Source: an uncultured Helicobacter sp. (GTDB taxonomy: Bacteria > Campylobacterota > Campylobacteria > Campylobacterales > Helicobacteraceae). From it: a stretch of DNA of 64,000 bases. Shown here one piece after another: positions 41,123 through 49,599 of the stretch. Position numbers and translations under genes: made by a program. Below the pieces are notes generated by a model. It ran no database searches and was not told where the DNA came from. It was given only the letters and a program-made list of their open reading frames with translations. How positions within the stretch are numbered: position 1 is the stretch's first letter; each line of letters begins with the position of its first letter. The stretch lies in NCBI RefSeq assembly GCF_937906905.1, contig NZ_CALERY010000003.1, positions 53,553 through 117,552 of the forward strand. The letters are read 5' to 3'.

Positions 41123-44100
41123 CTATTTTTGCGCAAATATGGCTAATTGTGCTAGCACCTCTGCTTGCTTTGCCTTGGCTTCTGCAAGTGCGGTGGCGTT
41201 GGACTCTAGGACTTCTTTTGGCGCGTTGGCTTTAAATTTCTCATTAGATTCTAGGGCTTGGAGCTTGGTGATTTCTTTTTCAAGTTTTAGATTCTGGTTG
41301 TTTAGGCGCGTGATGATGGGAGCTAGGTCAATGCCTTGCAATGGTAGATAGCTTTTGACTAGCGATCCAATATCTGCCACGCAGTCTTTATCTAGCCCAT
41401 TTCGCGCCTTTGTATCCACGCATTCAATCGCGCCTACTTTAGCAAGCTTGCAAATCGCCTGCAATGCGGCAGGATTTAGCGGTATATCTGTGGCGATATA
41501 GGCAAGCTCAATGGGCTTGTTTGCTAGATCGATTAGGGCTTTCGCACGGCGCAAGGACACAATAGCATCTTTGATATATGCGTAATCCTGCTCTATCGCG
41601 CTATCTTGGGACACTTCGCTAGGGTAGCGCGTAATCATTATCGACTCGCTGGATTCTAGCTCGCTGCCGCGCAAGGTGTGGTAGAGCGATTCTGTGAGAA
41701 ATGGCATATATGGGTGCAGCAGCTTCATCGCTTCTATCATCACGCTTCCAAGCTCGGCAATGGACTCCTTTTGCGCCTTTGCTAGCTCAATGCACCAATC
41801 ACAAAACTCCCCCCACAAAAAGCGATACGCCACACTCGCGCCATCATTAAAGCGGTAGGATTCTAGCGCGGCTTTAAGATCTTTTGTCGCGCTATTTAGG
41901 CGCGATTTGGCGTAGCGACCAAGCGGCGTGTGGTAGGCGTTTAGCCCTGTGCGCTCTGTAAAGCCGCTGAAATGCTCGTCTTGTTGCTTGGCATAGAGTA
42001 GGAGAAACTGCGCGGCGTTATAGAGTTTATTAGCAAAATTTTTGGCAAGCTCTAGCTGGGATTTAGCTAGGCGCACATCTCGCCCCTGTGCGCAGGAATA
42101 TGCTAGGGCAAAGCGCAGGGAATCCGCCCCAAACTCCTCTATCATCGCTAAAGGATCGATGACATTGCCCCTAGATTTACTCATCTTTTGCCCAAATTCA
42201 TCACGCACAAGCGCGTGCAAATACACATCTCTAAAGGGCAGCTCCCCTAGCAGACTCTCCCCGCTAAAGAGCATTCTAGCCACCCAGAAAAAGAGAATAT
42301 CAAAGCCTGTGATAAGCAAAGAGTTTGGATAAAAGCGCGCAAGATCAGTGGCGTTATACTGCTCCTTACACGCGCCGCCATTCCCCCAGCCAAGCGTGCT
42401 AAACGCCCACAGCCCCGAGCTAAACCAAGTATCTAGCACATCAGGGTCTTGCAGCACGCTAGAGTGGCATTTGGGGCAGATGGATTCACGCTCGTTTTTG
42501 CTAGCAAATATATGCCCACACGCGCTATTTTGGCAATACCACACCGGAATCCTATGCCCCCACCATAGCTGGCGTGAGATGCACCAAGGGCGGAGGTCGC
42601 GCATCCAAGCATTAAAATTATTCAACCACTGCGGCGGGTGGAAACGCGCTTGAGCGTGGGGCGATTCAGCTTTTGGGCTAGAATCGTGGATTTCATCGCC
42701 GCACTGCGTCGATAGACCCCCAAGTCTTATCTCCTTGCGCGGCTCGAAAAGCCCCGATTCTAGCTCCAAAATCTTAGAATCGCTTGGGCTTTTACTAGAA
42801 TCTAGGTTTGCTCGTGCTTGCGGCGTGTTGAGAATTGGGGCGTTTTGGGTAAAAATCCTAGAATCCTGTGCGGAGTTGGCTAGAGTTGTGGCGGTGCTAG
42901 AATCCTCGTTTGGCGTTGGCTTTGCCGCGCTTTTTGTGGATTCTGGGGCAGTATCCGCGCGGCAGGATTTTTGAGCTAAAAATGGGGCTTTGCAAGGCAA
43001 GTCAAGGGAGTTACCTTGAGCGGTAATGACCGCAGGCTCGCCGCCGCAATCGCCATTTTTAGCCAAAAAGCCAACGCGATCCCCCAAAGCTGAATCCCTT
43101 TTTTGTAAATTAACTTTTTCTATCGTGCTTGCGGCTATCCCCTCACCAATAAACCACTGCCTAGAAACATAAGGCTCTATCACATTCCCACAGCGATAGC
43201 ACACGCCCACTTGATTGCTATAAGGCTGTATTTTCTCCACCGCGCCTGCTTGCTGCAGTGCCTCCACAATATCCGCCCTAGCTTCTAACCTATCTCGCCC
43301 AGCAAAGCCCAGCGCGTAGTCATTTAGCACGCCTTTTTCATCAAAGATGACAATGGATTCTAGCGCGTGTGCCTTGCCTACGGCATAGTCGTTTATATCG
43401 TGCGCGGGCGTTACTTTCACCACCCCTGTGCCAAACTCCATATCCACTGCGTTATCGGCGATTATGGGGACCTCTCTGCCTACCAAAGGCAGCCGCACGC
43501 ACTTGCCAAGCAAATGTGTATAGCGCGTATCTTGTGGATTTATCATCACCGCGCTATCGCCCAAAAATGTCTCCGGGCGCGTGGTAGCCACAATCAGCAC
43601 TTCATTAGAATCCACCACAGGATAGCGCAGGTGGTATAAATGCGTCTCTTGCTCCTTATACTCCACTTCAATGTCTGAGAGCGCGCCATCTTTGACACAC
43701 CAATTCACCATATAATCCCCCTGATAAATTAGCCCCCTTTCATACCACGCCACAAAGGCTTCTCTCACGGCATTTTGCAGCCCAGAGTCCATCGTAAAGC
43801 GCAGGCGCGACCACGCTGGGCTAATGCCTAGGGCTTGCATTTGCTCAACTATCTTGCCCCCGGATTCTTCCTTCCACTGCCATACGCGCTTGATAAACTC
43901 CTCTCGCCCAAGTGTCTCCTTGCTTAGTCCTTGCGCTAAAAGCTGCTTTTCTACGACATTTTGCGTGGCAATGCCTGCGTGATCGAGTCCGGGCTGATAG
44001 AGTGTGGCAAAGCCATCCATCCGCTTAAATCGCGTGATGATGTCTTGCAGCGTGAAAGTAAGCGCGTGCCCTATGTGTAGCACGCCTGTTACATTGGGTG

Positions 44101-44227
44101 GGGGCATCATTAGGGCAAAAGTTTTATCGCTCTTAGCGATATTGGCGTTGCCCTCTATTTCAAAATACCCACGCTCTTTACAAATGCGATAAATGCGCTG
44201 CTCTATGGATTTGGGATCATAGCTCAT
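41123..44227 (-). CDS. valS: Valine-tRNA ligase with a 150-residue repeat insert
   Basis: Charges tRNA-Val. LHIGHALTFTLQD contains HIGH (about 51-54), and GQKMSKSRGNVIDP contains KMSKS. WCISRQLWWGHRIPVWYC and a C-terminal coiled coil (about 965-1030) are normal. At 1034 residues it is about 150 longer than relatives (roughly 870-880). Residues about 375-525, between STIEKVNLQ and WLNNFNAWMRDLRPW (end of the editing domain), are a Ser/Pro/Ala-rich stretch made of repeats shared with murD. The frame is open and all catalytic motifs are intact, so the enzyme is presumably active with an extra loop. The start overlaps the murD stop by 11 bases. Confidence 0.94.
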   Translation of the reverse strand: MSYDPKSIEQRIYRICKERGYFEIEGNANIAKSDKTFALMMPPPNVTGVLHIGHALTFTLQDIITRFKRMDGFATLYQPGLDHAGIATQNVVEKQLLAQGLSKETLGREEFIKRVWQWKEESGGKIVEQMQALGISPAWSRLRFTMDSGLQNAVREAFVAWYERGLIYQGDYMVNWCVKDGALSDIEVEYKEQETHLYHLRYPVVDSNEVLIVATTRPETFLGDSAVMINPQDTRYTHLLGKCVRLPLVGREVPIIADNAVDMEFGTGVVKVTPAHDINDYAVGKAHALESIVIFDEKGVLNDYALGFAGRDRLEARADIVEALQQAGAVEKIQPYSNQVGVCYRCGNVIEPYVSRQWFIGEGIAASTIEKVNLQKRDSALGDRVGFLAKNGDCGGEPAVITAQGNSLDLPCKAPFLAQKSCRADTAPESTKSAAKPTPNEDSSTATTLANSAQDSRIFTQNAPILNTPQARANLDSSKSPSDSKILELESGLFEPRKEIRLGGLSTQCGDEIHDSSPKAESPHAQARFHPPQWLNNFNAWMRDLRPWCISRQLWWGHRIPVWYCQNSACGHIFASKNERESICPKCHSSVLQDPDVLDTWFSSGLWAFSTLGWGNGGACKEQYNATDLARFYPNSLLITGFDILFFWVARMLFSGESLLGELPFRDVYLHALVRDEFGQKMSKSRGNVIDPLAMIEEFGADSLRFALAYSCAQGRDVRLAKSQLELAKNFANKLYNAAQFLLLYAKQQDEHFSGFTERTGLNAYHTPLGRYAKSRLNSATKDLKAALESYRFNDGASVAYRFLWGEFCDWCIELAKAQKESIAELGSVMIEAMKLLHPYMPFLTESLYHTLRGSELESSESIMITRYPSEVSQDSAIEQDYAYIKDAIVSLRRAKALIDLANKPIELAYIATDIPLNPAALQAICKLAKVGAIECVDTKARNGLDKDCVADIGSLVKSYLPLQGIDLAPIITRLNNQNLKLEKEITKLQALESNEKFKANAPKEVLESNATALAEAKAKQAEVLAQLAIFAQK
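42655..43105. repeat. Repeat mosaic inserted in valS
   Basis: About 450 bases absent from the normal ValRS plan. About 139 bases at 42655-42793 are nearly identical to 45827-45966 in murD. About 42770-42905 is nearly the same as parts of 44495-44640 in murD. The right end is a palindromic element with core type 1. Many TAGAATC/GATTCTA copies are included. No stop codon arises in the valS frame. Confidence 0.85.
42975..43063. repeat. Palindromic element, core type 1, inside valS
   Basis: Outer arms GCTAAAAATGG (42975-42985) and CCATTTTTAGC (43053-43063) are perfect complements; the inner arms pair partly (GGCAAG/CTCGCC region). Core GGGAGTTACCTTGAGCGGTA then ATGAC at 43006-43030. Same core as at 35331 and 63267. 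Confidence 0.8.
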
Positions 44228-46925
44228 TAGAATCCTTTATTGTGGTGCTTGGGGCAAGGCTGCGTGCTAGGGACTTAAACCGCTCTCCGCGCTCTTTGTA
44301 GGAGGAGAATTGATCGAGGCTGGCGGCGGCAGGGGAGAGGAGGCAGACGAAGTCTTGGCTTGGCTTGGGCGTTGGCTTTTGCGCTTGTGGCGATTCAGCT
44401 TTTAGCGAAAAATGCGGGAGCGGCGAAAAATCCCTGCGGTCATTACCGCTAAGGTAACTCCCTTGTGATTTTCCTTGCAACCCACATTTTTCATCTAAAA
44501 TCTTAGAATCGCTCGGGTTTTTACTAGAATCTAGGTTTGCTCGTGCTTGCGGCGTGTTGAGAATTGGGGCGTTTTGAGAAAACACATTTGAGTCTTTGCT
44601 CTTTAAACTCCTAGAATCCTGTGCGGAGTTGGCTAGAGTTTGGGCTTCATTACTAGAATCCACTTTTTCACCAATCGCGTTTTTTTCGTCATTGCGAGCG
44701 GTGCTTGCACCGCGTGGCGATCCATTTTGGGCGTGTTTAAAAGTGGATTCTAGGTTTTTACAATCCTGCCGCCTAGTTGCTTGGCTAGAAAACACACTTT
44801 CAGCCTCTGCGTTCTGCGGCTCGCTTAGATTTTGAGCATTACTAGAATCCACTTTTTCACCAATCGCGTTTTTTCCGTCATTGCGAGCAAGCGCGTTAGC
44901 GGTTGCGTGGCAATCCATAAATCCTGCGATTATCGCCCAAATCTTTTCCATAGCGCAATCCAGCGTGCCGCATTTATGCGCTCTGACACTATGGCGTGCG
45001 GCGAGATCTAGGAGCTTTGGCTCATTGCTACCGATAGTGAAGATCTCCACGCGCTTAAGCCCTGCTAGCAGCGTGAAAATCTCACTGCAATCCGCCCCTT
45101 TATCATCACCCCCTAGGATCAAAAACAATGTGCGATCCTTATAGCGCGTAATCGCCTGTAAAGTCGCATCAGTATTTGTGCCTTTGGAGTCATCGACAAA
45201 GAGCCATTCCGCCCCAAACGCGCGGACATAAAACTCCTCCATACGATGTGCGCCGATTGTGAAGCTAGCAAGCGTGGGGAGAAAAGTAGCAGTAGTGATA
45301 TGGGGACATTGGCGCGACAAAGCAAACGCGCAGCAAAGCGCGATATACGCATCAAGCAAAAATGGCTCAAAAAAGGGCAGAGAATCTAGGGCTTTTTCAT
45401 CTCCTAGCCCATTTTTAAGCAAATACGCACGCAAATCGCTAGAATCCGCATAGTAAATCATCTCCCCTGCAAACTCCTTACACAAGCGATGATCGCGCAA
45501 AGCACTAGGCACAATCGCCACGCTATCAACCCCCATTCGCGCCAGCGGAGAGAGCTTATCGCATACATAGTTTTCAAAGCCATTGTGCCAGCTGATGTGA
45601 TCAGGGCTTAGGGGCAAAAGCGCGTAGATACTAGGCGTGGCGGTCCTTGTGTAGTGCAGGGCAAAGGAGCTAGTCTCTAGGATCCACAAGGGCGCGTTTT
45701 GCTCATAGAGTGTGATAAGCGGTGTGCCGATGTTACCCCCAGCGCGTGCGCCAAAGGGGGAGAGGATGGATTCTAGCATTTGGGTGGTGGTAGTCTTGCC
45801 ATTAGTTCCACTTACCCATATTTGTGTGTGGGGCGATTCAGCTTTTGGGCTAGAATCGTGGATTTCATCGCCGCACTGCGTCGATAGACCTCCAAGTCTT
45901 ATCTCCTTGCGCGGCTTGAAAAGCCCCGATTCTAGCTCCAAAATCTTAGAATCGCTGGGGCTTTTTTGGGGCGTTGGCTTTTCTAAAGAAACTGCGCTTC
46001 GCTTGTTTTGGGCTAAAAATGGCGATTGCTGCGGCGAGTCTGCAGTTACGCACGCCCAAGTGCGCGCCTTTGACTCGCCTTGCAAAGCCCCATTTTTATC
46101 TCCAAAATCCTGCCGCCTAGTTGCGTTTTGAGAAAACACATTTTCAGCCTCTGCGTTCTGCGGCTCGCTTAGATTTTTGGCGTTTTGGGTAAAAATCCTA
46201 GAATCCTGTGCGGATTCGCTTAGAGTTGCGGTGGTGCTAGAATCCACTTTTTGCGATTGTTGTGCGTTTTGCTCAAAAGTGGATTCTTTGGTGTGGTTTG
46301 TGGATTGCCACGCTTTGTCTTGCGCCAAAGCTCGCAATGACAGAGAAGCTTGATTTTCTTCTTCTAGGATTCTAGGAGTTATGCTTGTTTGTTTATCAAT
46401 CTTGGCACAGGATTCTAGGATTTGCGATGAGAAATCTTTGCTTTGCGAGCGCGTGCAAGGGCGCATACTTGAGGTATGTAACCGCCGCGCGCGCGATGCA
46501 ATCAAAGATTTATCGCGCAAAGCCGAATCCACCAAAGAAGCTAAATCTCCACACAACGACCAGATGAAGTCGTATTCACTTATCGCATTCCTCGCCCCCC
46601 CAAAATACCTATGATCTGGCGGAATCCCCGGGCTTAGAATCTCTAGCGCACTAGATTCTGCGCAAAACTCCCTAGAATCTAGCAAGATATTCTCCACATC
46701 GCCCCCACCGCTAGAATCCGCATTTTTCATCTCCAGCCCTTTCCCCTCTGGCTTATCATCATAAATCGCGCAAGCCTTCCCCAATGCGTTCAAAAACGCC
46801 ACAATCGGCTTGGTCGTAACGCCATAGCCCAAAATACTAATAGAAGGGCGGCTAGTGGGCGAGCTAGATTCTAGGGCGTGAGCGATGGCAGCGGCTTGAA
46901 GCTCTTTAGGCAGTGGCTCTAGCAT
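44217..46925 (-). CDS. murD: UDP-MurNAc-L-alanine:D-glutamate ligase, doubled in size by repeats
   Basis: Adds D-glutamate to UDP-MurNAc-L-Ala in peptidoglycan synthesis. From the start at 46925 (AGGAG upstream; the longer frame start lies inside mraY) it has 902 residues, against about 420 in H. pylori. The normal parts are SILGYGVTTKPIVAFLNAL, LEILSPGIPP and ISEYDFIWSL, then VSGTNGKTTTTQML (ATP site), LETSSFALHY, HISWHNGFENY, GAHRMEEF, FVDDSKGTNTDATLQAI and LILGGDDKGAD, and finally LLSPAAASLDQFSSYKERGERF. Two inserts of about 240 and 190 residues (about 126-366 and 670-858) separate them. Both are rich in LES, DSS, KVDSS and SAQDSR peptides from repeats shared with valS. All catalytic blocks are intact and the frame is open, so it is probably functional. 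Confidence 0.93.
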   Translation of the reverse strand: MLEPLPKELQAAAIAHALESSSPTSRPSISILGYGVTTKPIVAFLNALGKACAIYDDKPEGKGLEMKNADSSGGGDVENILLDSREFCAESSALEILSPGIPPDHRYFGGARNAISEYDFIWSLCGDLASLVDSALRDKSLIASRARRLHTSSMRPCTRSQSKDFSSQILESCAKIDKQTSITPRILEEENQASLSLRALAQDKAWQSTNHTKESTFEQNAQQSQKVDSSTTATLSESAQDSRIFTQNAKNLSEPQNAEAENVFSQNATRRQDFGDKNGALQGESKARTWACVTADSPQQSPFLAQNKRSAVSLEKPTPQKSPSDSKILELESGLFKPRKEIRLGGLSTQCGDEIHDSSPKAESPHTQIWVSGTNGKTTTTQMLESILSPFGARAGGNIGTPLITLYEQNAPLWILETSSFALHYTRTATPSIYALLPLSPDHISWHNGFENYVCDKLSPLARMGVDSVAIVPSALRDHRLCKEFAGEMIYYADSSDLRAYLLKNGLGDEKALDSLPFFEPFLLDAYIALCCAFALSRQCPHITTATFLPTLASFTIGAHRMEEFYVRAFGAEWLFVDDSKGTNTDATLQAITRYKDRTLFLILGGDDKGADCSEIFTLLAGLKRVEIFTIGSNEPKLLDLAARHSVRAHKCGTLDCAMEKIWAIIAGFMDCHATANALARNDGKNAIGEKVDSSNAQNLSEPQNAEAESVFSSQATRRQDCKNLESTFKHAQNGSPRGASTARNDEKNAIGEKVDSSNEAQTLANSAQDSRSLKSKDSNVFSQNAPILNTPQARANLDSSKNPSDSKILDEKCGLQGKSQGSYLSGNDRRDFSPLPHFSLKAESPQAQKPTPKPSQDFVCLLSPAAASLDQFSSYKERGERFKSLARSLAPSTTIKDSNEL
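44400..44500. repeat. Palindromic element, core type 1, inside murD
   Basis: Arms TTTTAGCGAAAAATGCGGG (44400-44418) and CCCACATTTTTCATCTAAAA (44481-44500) pair imperfectly, with inner AAAATC/GATTTT pairing as well. Core GTCATTACCGCTAAGGTAAC then TCCC at 44439-44462, one base shorter than the copies in valS and at 35331. Confidence 0.75.
44689..44724. repeat. TCATTGCGAG...GCGATCCA palindrome in murD
   Basis: TCATTGCGAG at one end and GTGGCGATCCA at the other, with a perfect inner hairpin GCGGTGC-TT-GCACCGC (44698-44713). It resembles the TCATTGCGAG/GCAATCCA repeats known in Rickettsia and several other bacteria. Confidence 0.75.
44878..44917. repeat. TCATTGCGAG...GTGGCAATCCA palindrome in murD
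   Basis: Second copy of the element at 44689, with a different centre (CAAGCGCGTTAGCGGTTGC). It marks the exact edge of the second murD insert, directly after the MurD codons for FM. Confidence 0.75.
46012..46098. repeat. Palindromic element, core type 2, inside murD
   Basis: Nested complementary arms: GCTAAAAATGG (46012-46022) with CCATTTTTA (46090-46098), and GGCGAGTC (46033-46040) with GACTCGCC (46072-46079). Core GTTACGCACGCCCAAGTGCG then CGCC. The outer arms are the same as in the valS element, which has a type 1 core, so cores seem exchangeable within similar arms. Confidence 0.75.
46301..46341. repeat. TGGATTGCCAC...CTCGCAATGACA palindrome in murD
   Basis: Inverse-orientation copy of the TCATTGCGAG element: TGGATTGCCAC (46301-46311) and CTCGCAATGA (46331-46340), with a distinct centre. 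Confidence 0.7.
46424..46516. repeat. Palindromic element, core type 2, inside murD
   Basis: Arms GCGATGAGAAATCTTTG (46424-46440) and CAAAGATTTATCGC (46503-46516) are complementary apart from three extra bases. Inner GCGCG runs pair too. The core, read inverse, is GGTTACATACCTCAAGTATG then CGCCC, clearly related to the core at 46045-46068. Confidence 0.7.
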
Positions 46926-46933
46926 ACTCGCTC

Positions 46934-47998
46934 CTAGCGCACTTTCAGGCTTAGGAGCGCGATTAGGTTTGAGAGCAGCGCGATAATCCAAAAGCGCACG
47001 ATGATTTTGTTCTCCGCCCAGCCCTTTTGCTCGAAGTGGTGGTGGATAGGTGCCATAAGAAACACGCGCTTTTTGCGCATTTTGTAGCTGCCAATTTGCA
47101 GCATCACAGAGAGCGTCTCAATCACAAAAATTAGCCCAATGAGTAGCAGCAGCACTTCATTATTTGACACAATCGCCATATACGCCATAAAGCCGCCAAT
47201 GCTTAAGCTCCCACTATCGCCCATAAAGACTTGGGCAGGGTGGCAGTTATACCACAGGAAGCCTAGCAGCGCGCCTATCATCGCCACGCCCACGATCATA
47301 AGCTCCCCAGCATTCACCACGGGCAAGAAGAGATACCGCCCAAACTCCACATTCCCAGCAAGATACACAAACACGCATAGTGTGCCAAGCGCGAAGATAG
47401 AAGGCACACACGCCAAGCCATCAAGCCCATCGGTGATATTGACTGCGTTTGTTGTCGCTAGAAAGACGAGAATCCAAAAGGCAATCATAAGCGCAGGATA
47501 CGCACTAAGGGAAAAAAGGGGCTTTTTCATAAAAGGGAGATAAAAATCACCGCTTAAATGCGCCCCGTAATGCAGCCCAAGACTAATCCCAAATGCTGCT
47601 AGCAGCAGTAGCAGCATTTTTGCCCTAGCACTCATACCGGCATTGGATTTTCTAGCGATTTTCATATAGTCATCACGCGCACCAATAAGCCCAAAAACTA
47701 CCATCGTTACCACGCCTAGCACGGCAAAGAGATTGCTAAGCTGGATACACAAAAGCGCGGCGATAGTCGCAGAGATGATAAACACGCTCCCGCCCATTGT
47801 GGGGGTGTTCGTTTTGCCTTGATGTGCTGGGACATAGCTGGAGATAGGCTGATTTGCCTTGCGTGCCTTAGCCCATAGGATAAAAAATGGCATACACCAC
47901 GCGCACAACACAAACGCGACAAAAAAGCTCACCCCTGCGCGGAAAGTAAGGTATTTGAAAATATTTATATCAAAATACGAGTAGAGATAATACAGCAC
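46934..47998 (-). CDS. mraY: Phospho-N-acetylmuramoyl-pentapeptide transferase
   Basis: Integral membrane enzyme that makes lipid I by moving phospho-MurNAc-pentapeptide to undecaprenyl phosphate. About ten helices. NTPTMGGSVF (about 64-73), the DDYMKIARKSNAG block, NAVNITDGLDGLA (about 190-202) and the catalytic-region FMGDSGSL plus LMAPIHHHFEQKGW are conserved. The start is GTG at 47998, with AGGAG five bases upstream. The GTG at 48004 would abut the ribosome site. murD follows after eight bases, a remnant of the dcw cluster. Confidence 0.96.
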   Translation of the reverse strand: MLYYLYSYFDINIFKYLTFRAGVSFFVAFVLCAWCMPFFILWAKARKANQPISSYVPAHQGKTNTPTMGGSVFIISATIAALLCIQLSNLFAVLGVVTMVVFGLIGARDDYMKIARKSNAGMSARAKMLLLLLAAFGISLGLHYGAHLSGDFYLPFMKKPLFSLSAYPALMIAFWILVFLATTNAVNITDGLDGLACVPSIFALGTLCVFVYLAGNVEFGRYLFLPVVNAGELMIVGVAMIGALLGFLWYNCHPAQVFMGDSGSLSIGGFMAYMAIVSNNEVLLLLIGLIFVIETLSVMLQIGSYKMRKKRVFLMAPIHHHFEQKGWAENKIIVRFWIIALLSNLIALLSLKVR

Positions 47999-48086
47999 AC
48001 ACACTCCTTAACACAGCTGCCGCAAACCGCAGCCCACACAAGCCTAAAATAAAGCGCAAATTATAGTAGTTTTACCTTAAAAAGTG

Positions 48087-48092
48087 TAGAAT
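48087..48092 (+). promoter_or_regulatory. Possible -10 box for the O-antigen ligase-like gene
   Basis: TAGAAT preceded by AAAAGTG. It overlaps the first in-frame ATG (48091), so if used it makes that codon untranslatable and supports the GTG start at 48163. Confidence 0.45.
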
Positions 48093-48162
48093 GCGCGATT
48101 TTAGCAGCTACCTAGAATCGCAATCTATACGCTATCAAACAAGAATCAAACAAGGAGCATTT

Positions 48163-49599
48163 GTGCCCATCAAGCCCCTAGAATCTAGCGCGTTTAAGAC
48201 CACCGCGCTGTATATAAGCCTAGCACTTGTAATCACTAGTATTGCGATTTTGCCTTTTTCTTACTCTGTTATTTCTATCAAGCTCCCTGTCAATTTGCTC
48301 TTTATCGCGCTTGGGGTGCTTGCGCTTGGATTTTGGCGCGAGTATAGGGAGCTTGCGTGCGATGTGCGTAAGATATGGTTCGCGCTTGTGTGCTTGCTTG
48401 TGGTGGTTGTTATGGCGTATATCTCGCTCTTTTGGGCGGTGGATTCTAGGGCGACTTTGCAGGCGATTCGGCAGTATCTGCTAGAGCCTAGCGTGTTTCT
48501 TGTGCTTGGCTTTTTGCTCACCACAAGGCTTGATGAAAGGGGGTTAAGACTGCTGCTTATAGGGCTTTGCCTAGCACTAAGCTACCACCCCATTGCTACA
48601 CTATGGGATTTTTTTGCTTCTGCGCAATTTAAAGAAAATGGCTTTGCCATTATGGGCTATTATCGTGCGATGAGCCACCTTTTTCACACGCCGCATGCCA
48701 CGCTTTATGCCTTTTGGCTTGCTTTAGGGTTTTGTATCACACTTGCTTTCGTGGTATATGCTAGAGGCTTAGGCAGGATATTAGCTTTCATCGCGCTTGT
48801 GGTGATATTTTTTAGCTCTTTGGCAAATGGCAGCCGATTTTTAGTCCTTACTTGTTGCTTTTGCTTGCTATTACCTTTTATTCTGCTTTCCTATAAGCAT
48901 AAAGCTAAAATCCTGCTAAGTGTGGGCTTGTTGGTGTGTATCGCTAGCTTTGGGGCATATTTCTTTAGCGATAAGCTCAATCCGCGCTTTAATGTAAAAA
49001 ATATGATTGATAATTTCCGTATCGTGTGGAGCTACTATCCCGCAGAAATGGGGCGATTTAGCCCAGATTGTTATACATACTTAGATTGCTCGGTGTATTC
49101 CAAACAAGAAGATGAAAATTCTAAGCATATCCGCTATGAAGAAAGCTCGCTTTCAAGAATTGCTGCTATGAAAAGTGGGCTAACAATCGCTTCGCTTAAC
49201 CCCTTTATCCCTCACGGATTTGGCTCGCTTAGTGAGCTTATGAAAAATCTTAGTGCAAATTATGAGGAAAAGCTCCTGCCTTATCGCTACTTACCTATCA
49301 ATGGCGTGCGATCTCCTATGTCTCACATTCATCATCAGTGGATTTCTTTCCTTTGTGAGACAAGTATCATAGGGCTAGTGGCTATCTCGCTATTTTTTAT
49401 ATATTTTCTCGCGCAAACACAAAAGGCTCTTATATGCTCTACAAGCACGACAGCAAGCATAATCATTCTAAGCTTGGGGTGCTTTGTCGGTGCGCTGATG
49501 TTTATGTTTAACTTTGACATTATGCTGTGGCGAGAAGAGAATCTAGCGACTTTTATCTTGCTTGGTATTTTGCTTGGGGTGTGCTATGGCAAACGCTAG
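48163..49599 (+). CDS. O-antigen ligase/polymerase-like membrane protein
   Basis: Polytopic protein with about eleven to twelve helices and a large periplasmic loop (about residues 285-395 of 478), the layout of WaaL ligases and Wzy polymerases. The loop contains SLSRIAAMKSGLTIASLNPFIPHGFGS and HIHHQWISFLCETSIIGL, the His and gate region that marks the Wzy_C family. GTG at 48163 has AAGGAG five bases upstream. An in-frame ATG at 48091 has no ribosome site and would add 24 polar residues. It would join or polymerise a lipid-linked glycan. The last 14 bases overlap the next gene. Confidence 0.82.
   Translation: MPIKPLESSAFKTTALYISLALVITSIAILPFSYSVISIKLPVNLLFIALGVLALGFWREYRELACDVRKIWFALVCLLVVVVMAYISLFWAVDSRATLQAIRQYLLEPSVFLVLGFLLTTRLDERGLRLLLIGLCLALSYHPIATLWDFFASAQFKENGFAIMGYYRAMSHLFHTPHATLYAFWLALGFCITLAFVVYARGLGRILAFIALVVIFFSSLANGSRFLVLTCCFCLLLPFILLSYKHKAKILLSVGLLVCIASFGAYFFSDKLNPRFNVKNMIDNFRIVWSYYPAEMGRFSPDCYTYLDCSVYSKQEDENSKHIRYEESSLSRIAAMKSGLTIASLNPFIPHGFGSLSELMKNLSANYEEKLLPYRYLPINGVRSPMSHIHHQWISFLCETSIIGLVAISLFFIYFLAQTQKALICSTSTTASIIILSLGCFVGALMFMFNFDIMLWREENLATFILLGILLGVCYGKR

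Larger units (their letters stand above)
44351..44917. repeat. Repeat mosaic, second murD insert
   Basis: About 570 bases between the blocks IIAGFMD and FVCLLSP of murD. It contains a type 1 palindromic element (44400-44500), two TCATTGCGAG elements (44689-44724, 44878-44917), two near-identical TAGAATCCACTTTTTCACCA units (about 44654 and 44843) and a stretch shared with valS. It is in frame throughout. Confidence 0.85.
45827..46548. repeat. Repeat mosaic, first murD insert
   Basis: About 720 bases between WSLCGDLASLVDSALRDKSL and VSGTNGK of murD. It includes the 140-base block shared with valS (45827-45966), two elements of core type 2 (46012-46098 and 46424-46516), one TCATTGCGAG-type element (46301-46341) and a TAGAATCCACTTTTT unit (about 46239). 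It is in frame throughout. Confidence 0.85.

Noticed and set aside
45827..46548. Intein in murD
   Set aside because: No Cys/Ser at the N-splice junction with block A, no HN at the C-end, no homing endonuclease motifs; the segment is low-complexity and made of palindromes.
44217..46925. murD as a pseudogene or assembly chimera
   Set aside because: The frame is open through both inserts and all MurD blocks are intact and in order. The repeats are shared with valS, which is also intact. A wrong assembly is possible but not indicated.
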